This document shows positions 34,210-44,990 of a stretch of DNA of 64,000 nucleotides, piece by piece. Under the pieces are notes generated by a model. It was not told the origin of the DNA, did no database searches, and saw only the letters and a program-made list of their open reading frames with translations. The DNA lies in the NCBI GenBank assembly GCA_011109175.1, contig RDEW01000007.1, forward strand, positions 927,261 to 991,260, given 5' to 3'. The DNA comes from Dicyema japonicum (Eukaryota; Dicyemida; Rhombozoa; Dicyemidae). Each line of letters opens with the position of its first letter. Position 1 is the first letter of the stretch. The translations under genes and the position numbers were made by a program.

Positions 34210-34405
34210 ATGAGCAGTATCCACTTACCCTCAGTTCCAGTTTATCCTGCCGAGTAAGTAATCGTAGATACAGTCGAGAAAGGCCCCCTGTTTGCCATTT
34301 TTAATGGAGCCAAGTTTCGAGAGGGTGAAAAACTGTCCCACGTGTGGCAAAGTGAGTCGTCTGTTGAAGAAACACGTGAACAACTAGATAGTTGGTACAT
34401 CGTGC
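34210..34405 (+). CDS. Possible small zinc-knuckle protein
   Basis: The ATG at 34210 starts MSSIHLPSVPVYPA. If a 25-nt GT...AG intron (about 34254-34278) is removed, the frame continues to NCPTCGKVSRLLKKHVNN and a stop, about 50 aa. The C-P-T-C pair and the following histidine suggest half of a zinc finger. It is very small and unsupported by a family. It could be the start of a longer gene if a 36-nt intron follows CGK. Confidence 0.3.
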
Positions 34406-34686
34406 TGTTCCGAGCTAATTTCCTCTTTTAAGATTTTGATTGCGTAAGCAAAGTAAACTATGACGCAAAAGATGTTTAAGGTTAGATTTTGGTGCATGTT
34501 TGATGGATTTGGTGGAAGTGGAGAATTGACTGATGAGGTGGAGTCTCCTTGCTGTTTTGAGCTTTGCTATATTTGGATCTGAAAAGTGTAGAATTTACGT
34601 TTTTTAACCGCAAATTGTGATTTTCTCAATCAACTTAATGTAACTGTAACAATGGCAGCACTTTTGGAGTGCTGAGTAGTCGACAA

Positions 34687-35176
34687 TGAGTATATCAGAT
34701 TGTATTACTACCGGGGACAGCGATTATTACGACATCGATAGAAAATTAGTCAACTTCCAAGGCAGAGTTGGAGGAACTCACTGAAGACGATATATCCTCG
34801 ACACACAAAGTCAGCGAACCTTAAACTTTTGGACTCAGATTATACTATGGAGCAGATTACAACTAAATTTCAGTTGTTCCCATCTTTTTGAATTACTTTA
34901 GACAATTTGCTCATTCCTCCACAAAGAAGGAGCCTGTTCTACCCTCCCAGACTATCCTATATTTCTGTATTTAAAAACTTAATGCGCGACACTTTTTTTC
35001 GTTAATTTCTAACCTCATTTTTCTCTCATTAGAAGAACTTGCTTCATGTAATGTGCTAAAGTCAAGAAGATTTCGAGGAGCCTCACACAGTAGACTGAAG
35101 TTAGGAGATTCAAAAACTATAGTTTTGTTGACAAAGAATTGCCCAGAAGAGTCTCGTACCAAATACATTCGATGAG
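34687..35176 (+). CDS. Possible multi-exon gene, function unknown
   Basis: Several plus-strand segments look coding and are separable by GT...AG gaps: MSISDCITTGDSDYYDID; AELEELTEDDISSTHK; DYTMEQITTKFQ; LDNLLIPPQRRSLFYPPRLS; then ELASCNVLKSRRFRGASHSR to a stop at about 35174. Acidic then basic composition and the absence of any repeat match argue for a real gene. I recognise no family, and exon phases are only partly consistent. The overlapping minus-strand frame (34971-35168) is probably a shadow. Confidence 0.3.
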
Positions 35177-35179
35177 GAC

Positions 35180-36199
35180 ATTCAAAGGGCTGATAACGTG
35201 TGTATTCCTCCCCTCGTCATATACGAATTTTATATCTTCCCTCAACTTTCTTACACATTCCCATAAACGAAGATACATTTTGAATCGATGTCAACCGATT
35301 GAGCTCAGACAACCATGGATAATTTAATAAAGGAACACCAGGGTAGGAGGTGACGACTATTCGACTGTACCCTAAGACTGGTATATCTCCCACGGGGCTG
35401 GAAGCTGTAAATCATCAGAATATTCTTAAACCGAACAAACCAAGGAGAGATTATTTTAAAAAGATCCGCCTTGAGTTTGTTTTTTTTCAACATTTTTATG
35501 CCAGAATTCCCACAACTCAGATACGGGAATTCACACCTGCTTATACGATGATGTTCCCTTGGTGGTTGGTGGAGAATGAGAGTTCTGAACTTATCTACAG
35601 ATAAGACAAATTTATTCTTGTAGCTTCTCATGATTCATATTCAGTTTTTGTGAGAACTCAAAAAGTGAAAACCTTATGGTCTATCTCTTCAATTTCTAGT
35701 AGCAAGACGATCCTCTCTTTCAACATGGAAAAAGTCATCATTCAGATTCATAAATAAACAATGGAATAATGATTAACAGAAAATTGAAAAAAGTATCTCC
35801 GTTAATCTGGAGCTTCAGGAGACATAACATGGCTTTATTCCCAAGGGTATTAATGTCCTCTTATAATCTCCTCCACGCCAAAACTGTAAGCCAGGTGCAC
35901 ATTCTTCACATCGCGTCAGGTTCTGCTCTCTAAAACAAGATTAATGGTACATATTTGAAAAGTCTTGTCCCAGGAAATCGTGAGAACTGTCGGCATGGGA
36001 GATTCTCTATGTCCATCATTATTCTGAGTATATTCGGAATGGGCTCTGCAAGACCTTAGAAAGGTTTACAACGATAACGTTAGTCTCAAACTACAAGGAA
36101 ATGCTGTTTAAGTTAGTGTCGGGACAACTTGGTTGGTGTTCCTATCCATGAACATCTCATTGTTGGATTAAACCGGTAAAACTACGTAAAAAACGAAAA
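35180..36199. other. Intergenic, unassigned
   Basis: Short frames on both strands at 35305-35631, with no motif. The right part (after about 35800) may belong to the LINE relic that follows. Confidence 0.3.
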
Positions 36200-36680
36200 A
36201 TGAGAAAACAAAAAACTTGGCTTTTTCCTTAATGATTCCGAAGACTTTACTGGGAAAAATTACCATCGACTATAAATTGATAAACGAATGGATAGAAAGA
36301 GGTCTTGTTTGCCTCTCCGTTCGTCTCAGACTGTATGATGTCTTTGTGAAGCCGATCTTCTTCTATAATTTGATTTCGCTGGGGAATCTAAATACTCAAA
36401 AAAGAGTCTGAGTCCCCATATGACAACCTAGGGCTCTGTTGGACCAAAATGGACAATGAAAAAAACGTTACATAAAAAATGCCTTACAAATCTGGTCACA
36501 TTTGAGAATGGAATCAATCGCATAAGTAAATGTCATCATGGGAGACTCCTCTATTTGATATTGTTAGCAAGTTGTATCTGGGAGATCGATTCCTTCCTTT
36601 CTTCCTTCCTTACTAAAAAACACTTAATATTTGGGAGATCAAGAGGTCGACAAAGTATTCTCTGGAATAATATAAATTGA
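36200..36680 (+). pseudogene. RTE-like RT C-terminal relic
   Basis: The segment WIERGLVCLSVRLRLYDVFV, continuing KPIFFYNL, matches the RTE copy's block at about 19990-20075 (LWLNQKGIDTKMRILLYDSF, continuing IKPVLLYN). The next frame (36456-36680) contains a decayed tail with GRSRGRQSILW, equivalent to the RGRP..W block. Strongly degenerate. Confidence 0.55.
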
Positions 36681-36958
36681 TATTTCAGGGATATAATTTG
36701 AACTTAACAAATGGAAGGGAAAATCCTGATTTAAAAAAGGTCAAACATTCATTTTCAAAAATGAAGTATAAATGCCATTGAGGATGAGATAAATCGCAAC
36801 GGGGGTCAGTAAAAATGGTAATTTCGTGATCGACTACCATCGGTAAAATGCTCAATGGTGGGTTCGTAAACAGCCGCATATCCGCGAAAATACCGGACAA
36901 ACATTGTATTGACTTAGCTATTGAAATAAAAGTAATAATAAAGATGAAGTAACAAAAA

Positions 36959-37314
36959 TTAGATCGATTCGTCTAAGGGTGGATGGAGCAAGTTGTAATC
37001 TTCAATGGCACTTTTATAATCATTTAACCGTTCTTCCAAAAGTTGCACTCTGATCCTTTTGAGATCCTTAAAATAACACAAAAAATACATATTCGAGATC
37101 CACGACATCATACAGTCCCCGGTAGTCATCTAAATTAATATTTAATGATACCACTTAATTCTACGCCTTCTGAATGGCTTTTGATAAAATTGTCAACAAT
37201 TTCTGAGCGAATTCGGGAGAGGAAATCCATATAATATACTTGCAGTGAATACTCCTTTAATAGTGCGTTATATTTAGCTTTGTTGAAAACATAGTTATTG
37301 GCATCGCAGTTCAT
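36959..37314 (-). CDS. Small coiled-coil protein, unknown family
   Basis: Three exons: 37152-37314, 37089-37129 and 36959-37066, separated by two 22-nt GT...AG introns (37130-37151, 37067-37088). Together they give a continuous frame of about 100 aa from MNCDANNYVFNKAKY to LLHPPLDESI and a stop. It is charged and helical throughout (RIRSEIVDNFIKS; LKRIRVQLLEERLNDYKSAI), with heptad-like spacing that suggests a coiled coil. No signal peptide or membrane span. The intron phases, lengths and clean open frame after splicing make it a real gene. I do not recognise the family. It is tail-to-tail with nothing and lies just downstream of BBS1 on the same strand. Confidence 0.6.
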
Positions 37315-37434
37315 TTGATATTTTTGCGCGGCTTTCCTTTTATTGGAGACAATTTTTTTGAGGAAGGAAGCAACTATTTTTCGTTCGTTTTTGAGCCGTC
37401 AAAACCACAAATTCAATTAATTTTAATTTTTGCA

Positions 37435-37582
37435 AACATGTTCGAAACAGAGGAAGACAATCGATTCGTATTCCAGCCGATCTCCGTTGAGACGTCTGGC
37501 GTTCTTGGGTGCTGGTACAGAAGTGTTTCCTCTGACAATGGACAGACTGTTTCCTCTGACAACACGCTACTGGTGCATTATA
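37435..37582 (+). pseudogene. Fragment of endonuclease-type retroelement tail
   Basis: The plus frame MFETEEDNRFVFQPISVETSGVLG carries the 'RF.F.Pi.vEtsG..G' motif found after the restriction-like endonuclease in the element family at 56914-59740 and 62467-62919 (there RYRFTPVATESSGAVG). Only this motif survives. It runs straight into the minisatellite. Confidence 0.45.
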
Positions 37583-37790
37583 GTACCCCCAAAGCACTTA
37601 TAGTACCCCCAAAGCACTTATAGTACCCCAAAGCACTTATAGTACCCCCAAAGCACTTATAGTACCCCCAAAGCACTTATAGTACCCCCAAAGCACTTGT
37701 AGTACCCCAAAGCACTTATAGTACCACCAAAGCACTTATAGTACCACCTAAGCACTTATAGTACCACCAAAGCACTTATAGTACCGGGGA
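37581..37790 (+). repeat. 20-bp minisatellite, about 10.5 copies
   Basis: Unit 'tagtacccccaaagcactta', with variants that have one C fewer (19 bp) or 'accacc' in place of 'accccc'. The variant units cluster at the high-coordinate side. There are no unique spacers, so this is not a CRISPR array. The BBS1 reading frame on the minus strand enters its right end and terminates there. Confidence 0.95.
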
Positions 37791-39799
37791 ACCTCAAAAT
37801 TCAAAACTATTAAAGGATTTTGGCTGTATTTGTGGACAAGTAAGATCTGATAATATAAATGAGAGTACCTTAATAATTCCTTCAAAACCAATATCTTTCA
37901 AGCAGAAAACTTTCATTTCCGTCTTATAGGACAGTCCCGGGGACACCATGGGAACCTATTGTTGGAGTACTAACTAGGTACTGAGATTGTCCTCGGTTGC
38001 AGGTCGTATTCTGAATCCTCGACTTCTGAAAGAATGGCCAAGTCCAAGACCTCCTGCTCAGACCCTACATTTTGACTTCCAACTTCAAAAGAAAGTCTGG
38101 TCCGATGCCCTCGAACTCAAAATAAGTAAAAAATGACTTCCCCCAACACCTTGACCTTCATGCTTTCAAACTCACTGATCGTCAGGTTCCTTGTGGAAGA
38201 GGCCGAGACGTATTCTTTCACAATCCTCAGCCGCATGAATGTGTTCTCGTAGTTGAAGATCTTGTGCATATCTTTTCATTGAATATTCCACCAAACCTCG
38301 GAAACTATCAGCTTCTCGTCTCCGTTCCTGAGAGAACTTCCTTTTAGCAATTTTCGCCAATTCTGAGGTTCCCATCTCCCTGTTTTTGTGCCACGTGTCA
38401 TACTTCACTAAGTTTTGGAGGGTTCTTTTTTCTGTATAGTAAAGCTCCAGTCCACCACCAACAATAAAAACGACTTTCACCCTCACTGACTGTCACAAGC
38501 ACGTTGTTGAACGGTCCATAAGTCCCAAAGCAGACCGCTTGAGTTTGGAAATTAAAATTTAAAACAGAGCACGTGGTTTTCTTGTTGTACAACCGAATTT
38601 GATTGTTTCGGAGAGCGACCACTAATAACCAATCAGGAGAGGAGGCCAAATGAACTCCTCGAAAGGTCACAAAATCCGCTGGCATTTTCTGACTCCAGTT
38701 TCTCCCTCCCTAAAATAAGGGATGTCTCTTACTTCTACGTTAAGGATTTGCAGGAATCTGTCTTGTGACCCCACCAGGATGCCATCCACTGTCGAAAAAA
38801 GGCCAATAATCGGCACAGGAAATCTGGTTAGTGTCTTGACAGTGAAATTGTTACTAAAATACGGGGGATGGTAAACGTCTCGATCAGGTACACGTAGGAC
38901 GAACGGGTAGACACAAAGATGTCGCTCATCATTCTAAAGGATCCACAAGAAGAGATGAAAACGGGGACATCAGGGATTTTTATCTTAAATATCAAAATAG
39001 GCTGGGACCTTCCTGATCACAAGAAAAGAAGTCATATCCATAATATAAATCGTGCAATCCTCGGTCCCCACTATCAAGTGGTCAACATCGTCAGGGTTCA
39101 TATCAGCCTTCTTGATCGAGGACATGCAGCAAATCACGGACTAATGGTTAACAGTAGAACTGCCTGGGAACGAAAAGGTTGAATAAAACTCATCGTCTCA
39201 ATCAGTTGGAATCTCTTCGTGGGTACTGCAACGAAGGAAAACGTTAGAGTTGGAAGAAAGGCTTACCCCCTTTTCTCTGAAAACTCAAAATTCGAATTAC
39301 ATTAGTTTCTTGAGTTCTTCTACTGTTTCCAACACGTTGCCAGTCTACGTTGTAGGCAAAAATAAAACTTCGAGCAAATTCATCCAAATTTTGCTCTCCT
39401 CTTCGTTGGGAGATTGGTCAGGCAGTGAGCAGCGGTAGAAGGGTCTCAAGTTCTTGTAGATGTATATTTTCGACCCAGCAGAGACAGCGAGTGCTAAATA
39501 AGGATAATTTCCTGTACCTGGGTGGCTGATCTCATCTGGACCGACTTGAATAACTTCAACACCAGACACCAAATCGGGGATTTCAATGGAAGAGACATTG
39601 ACAGCAGCTGATGTAAGTTTAAACTTAAACCAGAAAAGACGACTAATCTTGAGGTCCCTTCTTTTATATTTAAGTCTGCGAGGATGAGTCGACAGTCCGA
39701 TTTTGTAAGTTTTTTCTCAAGAGTAATGCATTGAGTCACTGTTGTCAGCTTAGTCCGAGGAAGGGAGTACAAATGATTCCAATTTTCCCGACTCGTCAT
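37748..39799 (-). CDS. BBS1: BBS1, BBSome subunit
   Basis: The BBSome is the coat complex that moves membrane proteins in and out of cilia; BBS1 binds Arl6/BBS3. The minus-strand ATG is at 39799. The beta-propeller includes CRLILADLN, then (after a 23-nt intron) the PALAVSAGSKIYIYKNLRPF motif characteristic of BBS1, with SLPDQSPNEEESKIW. It continues DDVDHLIVGTEDCTIYIMD, IPDVPVFISSCGSF, GLFSTVDGILVGSQD, MPADFVTF, ALRNNQIRLYN and AVCFGTYG. A helical segment with R-R-R-E-A-D-S-F-R follows (38172-38398), then a C-terminal beta-sandwich (FEGIGPDFLLKLEVKM; VPMVSPGLSYKTEMKVF; KILLVHKYSQNPLIVLNFEV). Introns are 17-35 nt. The frame runs from the last strand into the minisatellite and stops at 37748-37750. 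All domains are present, and no frame break was needed in the parts I checked. Confidence 0.87.
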
Positions 39800-39964
39800 T
39801 TTTCGATATCGTCTACCTGATTTTATTCTGGTTGCTGAGGTAGTATTTTTACTATTTAATTTTATTATTTACGGTTTTTATTGGTTGGTTAAATTTTTAA
39901 TTTAAAATATTTTTAAAATTTAATAAAATAAGGATTTTCAGATCTTCTCCGAAATAGAGACCTC

Positions 39965-40110
39965 TCATTCCAGTTCCAAACATATCCGTTCTGTACGTTC
40001 ATGTGCGGGCATGAAAGAAGAACACCGGGCAAAGATGAGGTCTCTGTAGAATGCATCGGAATCACATGATAATTAGTTTGGTTTTACCGTGGTCTTGGGT
40101 TAAATAAAAA
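39965..40110 (-). repeat. Copy of the repeat at 1570-1840
   Basis: It shares ordered blocks 'gatgaggtctctgtag', 'tcggaatcac', 'ttagtttggt' and 'taccgtggtcttgg' with 1630-1700. No function assigned. Confidence 0.45.
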
Positions 40111-40139
40111 AATCACGACTATTAATCGAACACTCAATT

Positions 40140-40460
40140 AATCAAGGATCAGTTGTACCTATGCTCTGGAAGAAATCCACAATCATTTCTATTTTGAAGG
40201 CTGAGACCATTCTCATCCTTCTTATCGTCCAATTTCTATTTGTCTGTTGTCTCCAAGATTGTTGAAAGAGTTCTATTTTTAATCAAACCATACCTTTTAT
40301 TTTCCGATTCCAACATAGCTTTTGTGCCTATCATTCGCCTACAACCCTTTTTTCTAAACTGACGAATAACAATAAACCTCCGAAAAGAACAATTATTGCG
40401 TCTATTGAAAAAGCTTTTGACAGATCATCGAGACACGTTCTGAGCAGGAAGACCTTGTTA
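40140..40460 (+). pseudogene. CR1/jockey-like RT finger fragment
   Basis: Plus-strand pieces: MLWKKSTIISILK (finger motif), then in another frame SYRPISICLLSPRLLKEF, then ASIEKAFDRSSRHVL, the palm motif A with its aspartate replaced by glutamate. Three frames are needed over 320 bp. Confidence 0.6.
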
Positions 40461-41115
40461 TCGAATGCTCGTGCTTCCTCCCTGGCTTTCAACGAGGAAT
40501 CTAATAATTTTGACTGGGAAAAAGTTGCTGCGCATACCCCATTCCAAATCAGGCATTTCCTTGAGAGAAAGGAAGACCACTATCCAAGCCTACCAGTTCC
40601 TGAGATGACGGGAATGCGACCAATCAACCCAATTAATGGCGGAATGCCTCGGGAACCGCCCAGTGCTGCGTCGACAAGAGAGGATGAGAAGGCCTTTGTG
40701 GTCCAAAACAGATCCTCATCGACAGAAATGAGGCTACTATAGGTAAACTTCAAAACTAACGGAAAAACTAATTCTAAAGGAACCAATTAATGAGGATTGG
40801 AAAACGTCCAGCTCAGCACCGATGTATGGGAAAGCGGCTGACAAAATATAAGCCCGGCAACAAAATGTAAGCTATTTTTCTTCCCCTCGCGATTTCTTTA
40901 TCATGGAAAAAAGTTTTATCTTCAGAATGCTGTTGCTGCCGAGCTGATGGACGGGAAATTGTTCATTTTCTAAGGGTTGATTGAGTAGGTAATGTCGGTC
41001 CAGTTCTTCAATTTGTGTGGGACAAAGCGGTTTTCCTCAAAATCACCAACCAACTCCACAACCAATCAGCAATTTTGTCATCTAAATCGGATTGCAGAAA
41101 TCTTGAAGAATACTC
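40455..41115 (+). repeat. Duplicated segment C, copy 1 (with open frame)
   Basis: From about 40630 the sequence matches 43045-43445 block by block: 'ctgcgtcgac', 'tgtggtcc', 'acagatc', 'tcatcgacag', 'aaccaattaatga', 'agcaccgatgt', 'ggtccagttcttcaatt' and 'caattttgtcatctaaa'. This copy keeps a plus frame (40455-40742) reading WEKVAAHTPFQIRHFLE and GMRPINPINGG. The other copy has lost it. The frame could be part of a gene; I do not recognise the protein. Confidence 0.6.
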
Positions 41116-41455
41116 CGGATGAGTAGCATGTCGCTTGATAATGAGGACTGGTAAGGAAATGTCCACAACAGAAGTTAAGCTGATGCCCCAAATCTGACGG
41201 TTGATAATATAGGGATAATCCGCGTGGAAATGGGAAGCTCAATATCATGAGGTTTCCTCATCGTTACTAGCAGCTTCGGGAGAAAAGATATGATCTTTTA
41301 TTCCGATTAAGAGATTCATCTTGCGAGAGTTTCAGATTACAAATCTCGGATTTACGAGCACAATCTCGAGGCCACATCTTCTATGAGTGGGAATAATTAT
41401 TTCTAGACTTTTTATGACTGACTCTGTGACCGCCGATCGTGGCATCATCCAAATA

Positions 41456-42921
41456 CAGTAAAGTCCCTCAATTTGACCCAAAATTGTTCCTGAACTATTT
41501 GTGGCCAATTTGGGAATTTGGCTAATTTGGGAATTTGAAACATCTGGGTACTTTTTTTTAATTTAATTTAAAAACCAATAATCACCGACAAAACAAAGGA
41601 AGGTAGGGGCCGTCATGATCCCGGCCCCTTGAGCAGCCGCCTCATTTTTCCTCGGTGTTCCTCCCGAGTATCGACACACTTCCTGTATGGACGAATCACT
41701 TTTCGGAAGTTTAGGGGTTTTGGCTAAGTTTTCGTTCTTTTCACTAGTTCCTAGAACGGGGTTGGTTTTAATGATGAAGAGAATTTTTGCAGAGTTTTTG
41801 TTGCTGTCTCTTAAAAGGAGTTTAATTTCTTTAGGTTGATATGGTATATGTTAGATCCCCATGCGGCGCAGCAGTAACTGTGTAGTAGTATGTGGTAGTA
41901 GAGATGATTTACTGTTGGATGGAACCATAACTTGTATCATCCAATTAGCGTTTTTACAAAGTTCAATTTTTGCTAGGAAAGGTGATTATGTCGCTCACAT
42001 ATTTGTTGAAGTCATTGTGGGTCATTAGTGACCCCCAGTATTTTGGTTGAATTTGTGGAGGTAATTGTTATTCCAATTAAGGTCAATGGAAGCGTTGAGT
42101 TAGTCAATTTCTGTTGGAAGTAAATATAAAAGAGCACGGCTTTTTAGGACTTTGTGTAGTTGGATTCTCGTATGCTAACAGTTTAGGCTATCCAGTGAAT
42201 CTAGCAAGCGGGTACCCGCTGTGTGGATGCATTGGTCTCTCGCCAGGAATAAGTCGTCGGTGTAAGCAAGGAATAGGGTGTCGTTGCAGCTGTAAGAAGG
42301 CATGTCGCTCATGAATAGGTTGAATAGAATGGAAGAGAGGGGGATCCTTGCGGACCCATTCGGTAGAAATTTAGTGATTGAAGATGTGAAATGGAAGATT
42401 ATTTTTTCTCTTCGTCTGTTGAGGAAGTTAGCGAGCTAAATTTTCAGGTTGTTCAGAATGTTAGAGCCATAGATCTTCCTAGTGAATAGTTTTTTAGGTA
42501 TTGAGTCAAAAGCCTTCTGTATGTCAATGGAACACATAATGGTCTTTTGATGCCGAGGTTTGCGTTGAAGGTCTTCTTTGATGAATTATGTTAGGCAAGT
42601 TAGGTGGGTTGTTGTCGAACGAACCTTCTTAAATCCATGTTGGAAGGATACGTCTGGGAGGTAAGGTTTAATCTGATTGAGAATGAGTTTATCCAGGATT
42701 TTGGAGGTGGCACACAGGAGGGATATTGGTCTGTACGAAGCTGGTGAGTCCTTCGACCGTCCAGATTTTGGTAAAATTTTTAATTCGAATTTTGATTTTT
42801 TAATAAAATTATTGAAAAAGATTAGTAAAAATAATTTTTTAATAATGTGTGCCCAATTTCTTAGGAAAATTGGCTTTTTTGAAAACTTTAAGCCATATGT
42901 TGGCCAATTGAGACTTCACTG
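41456..42921. mobile_element. Pogo/Tc1-like TA-flanked element split by LINE sequence
   Basis: The left end 'cagtaaagtccctcaatttg' and the right end (inverse) 'cagtgaagtctcaattgg' form terminal inverted repeats. Each is directly flanked by TA (41454-41455 and 42922-42923), the target duplication of the Tc1/mariner/pogo group. The element's own sequence is only about 100 bp on the left and 155 bp on the right. The interior 41555-42765 is CR1-like LINE sequence on the minus strand. No transposase frame. Confidence 0.6.
41555..42765 (-). pseudogene. CR1-like LINE RT and 3' end
   Basis: Minus strand from right to left: SYRPISLLCATSKILDKL (about 42720), SIDIQKAFDSIPKKL (motif A, about 42500), an ILFNLFMSD-like segment, and AYTDDLFLA (variant of YADD, about 42245). 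Then 41555-41850 is the 3' terminal block shared with 9215-9520. Stops and frame changes are frequent. Confidence 0.7.
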
Positions 42922-43039
42922 TACCAACAATTGAAAAGTGGGGAGGGGGCAGTCCGATGGGATCGAAAATTCTAACGGGGAAGGAGGATGCTTAATCTCC
43001 AAAGTGGAAATGACTTCAGGGTTGACTGGAGGACAGTCT

Positions 43040-43450
43040 CAGTTAAAAAAACGTCCTAGCTGCTGCCAGGATGTCTCCGTCCATCCCTGCTGCGTCGATA
43101 GAGAGGGGTAAAGCCCATTGTGGTCCACAACAGATCTTCATCGACAGGAATAAGGCTACCACACGTCAACCCTGAACAAACGGAAGACCAAATTCGACCG
43201 TCATCCTGATCCAAAAGGAAACCAATTAATGAGAATGAGAAAGCACCCAGCTAAGCACCGATGTGTGGGGAAGAGGCTGACAAAATTAAGCCTGGCGGTG
43301 CAAGTTGTTGTTTTCAAAAGGGTTGATTGACTAATCTTGTAGGTAATGTTGGTCCAGTTCTTCAATTTTGTGGACAAAGGGGGGTTTCCTCAAAATCACC
43401 TACCAACTCCCCAACCCAGCAGCAATTTTGTCATCTAAAGCAAATTGAGG
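43040..43450 (+). repeat. Duplicated segment C, copy 2
   Basis: Second copy of the segment at 40630-41115, same orientation, about 2.4 kb apart. The TA-flanked element lies between the two copies. Stops interrupt the frame that is open in copy 1. Confidence 0.6.
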
Positions 43451-43539
43451 ATTCTTGCAGATCAGAACCGTATAAATGAGCCGTCTGAACAGTCCTACGT
43501 GTTGATTGACACCCAAGTCCCCAACGACCATTGGATTCC

Positions 43540-44990
43540 GCCTTGCCCAGGACAATTACCTAATCTACTTATTTCTGAAGAGAACGTAAAAGATGGGTGG
43601 AAGACTTGATGAGCTCGTCCGGGGTACCTCAAAGACCTCATTGCTCAGAACATGAACAACTCTGGGGTCCAGCTCGTGTTGGCTATCACCGAACTAATGA
43701 ACAAGATGCTTTCAGGGACACTACCAGAAACAATTCGACACGTAATGTTCTCCGCAAAGTAAATCGCATTCGATAAGAGTGGAAGGGGATTACGCCCTTT
43801 TGCTGTTAGCTTGTTTTTTCGTCGGTTGGCTTCCAAGCCTGTATGCAGAGCAACACTGATAACACAGCTATAACCAACCCAAATAGGGTCGGCACACCCG
43901 GTGGTTGTGACGCCGCAGTTCATGCTGTCCGTACATTCACTGAGAAGAACAAGAATATTCCGCACGTAATCGTCAAAATTGACATCAAAAACGCCTTCAA
44001 CACGATAGGGCGTGATACAATTCTGGAGGATTGCTTCACATACTACCCATCAGTGTACAACTATGTTCATAGCTCGTATGGAAAACCTTCCAGTCTGGTA
44101 GATGGTCAATACTCCATACCATCGTTTTCTGGAGTTCAACAAGTAGACTCACTGGGCTCTGTCTTGTTCAGCCTGGGAATTGCCCGTATCACGGAATATT
44201 GTTCTATTCCGCTGAAAGTATGGTATTTGGATGATTGCACCATGAGAGGTCATCCGAAGGATGTACTGGATTGTTTGAAAAGTCTGATAGTTCAAATGGA
44301 ATCCCTATCTCAAACTCTAAACACCTCAAAGTTTGAAGTTACTAATTTTGCATTTTCGCAGCCTGAATGGAACTGATTTTTGAGATGTTCAGAGAGATCA
44401 TTTGGAAAGCCACAGAAACCAAAGCAGAACAACTAGAAATACTTGGATGCCCTCTTAATGATGCTGTAATTAGTACACTCTCAGAACAAAAGAACAACAA
44501 CTAAAAACAACATTCATACTCTGGAAATGCTCTTTATTCCTGCTGAGAAACGCCTAATCAGCACAGAAACTGAAACTACGTTCTTTGGAGCACCCTGCTA
44601 CCTGACAAATGCAACAGCTCGATACACTCTTCCGCACTACTATTGAAAGTATCACCAATTTTAAATTTGATGACCGAGGGTGGGACCAAGCGACCCTACC
44701 CGTTAGCTTAGGTGATCTGGGAATCCTTTCACCTAAAGATTTGGCTTGCCCAGCGTATCAAAATCACAATTTTTCCATTCGAGGAGGGAAAATTTTTGGT
44801 ATAGGATGCTACGTGTGTCGACCCCCTTTGACAATCAAACATTATCGGGAGCGCAGTAGACACACAGTATGCCGCGGAAAAAACAATGAGGGCAAAGAAG
44901 AAAAATATGAAGCGCTACGTAATCGATACACGTTCATTGTTGTTGAGACAACTGGAAGGATAAGGGGAAATCGCTTTGTTTTTTAAAGAA
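43540..44990 (+). pseudogene. Retroelement with QQxD...YLDD-type RT (family of 56914-59740)
   Basis: Plus strand: GYLKDLIAQNMNNSG, then LPETIRHVMFSAK, GRGLRPFAV and LFFRRLASKP (43620-43830, across frames). Next is GTPGGCDAAVHAVRTF (about 43890), motif A KIDIKNAFNTIGRD (about 43980), a motif B variant SGVQQVDSLGSVLFSLGI (usually QQGDPLG), KVWYLDDCTMRG (about 44220), and a C-terminal ATLPVSLGDLGI block (44690). The stop-broken 3' part lacks the endonuclease. This is a truncated, inactive copy. Confidence 0.7.

Noticed and set aside
37315-37623. Plus-strand 102-codon ORF as a gene
   Set aside because: It joins the antis­ense start of the coiled-coil gene, a retroelement tail motif and minisatellite units; only the middle has meaning.
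37581-37790. CRISPR-like direct repeat array
   Set aside because: The units are contiguous, 19-20 bp with no unique spacers, and the genome is eukaryotic. It is a minisatellite.
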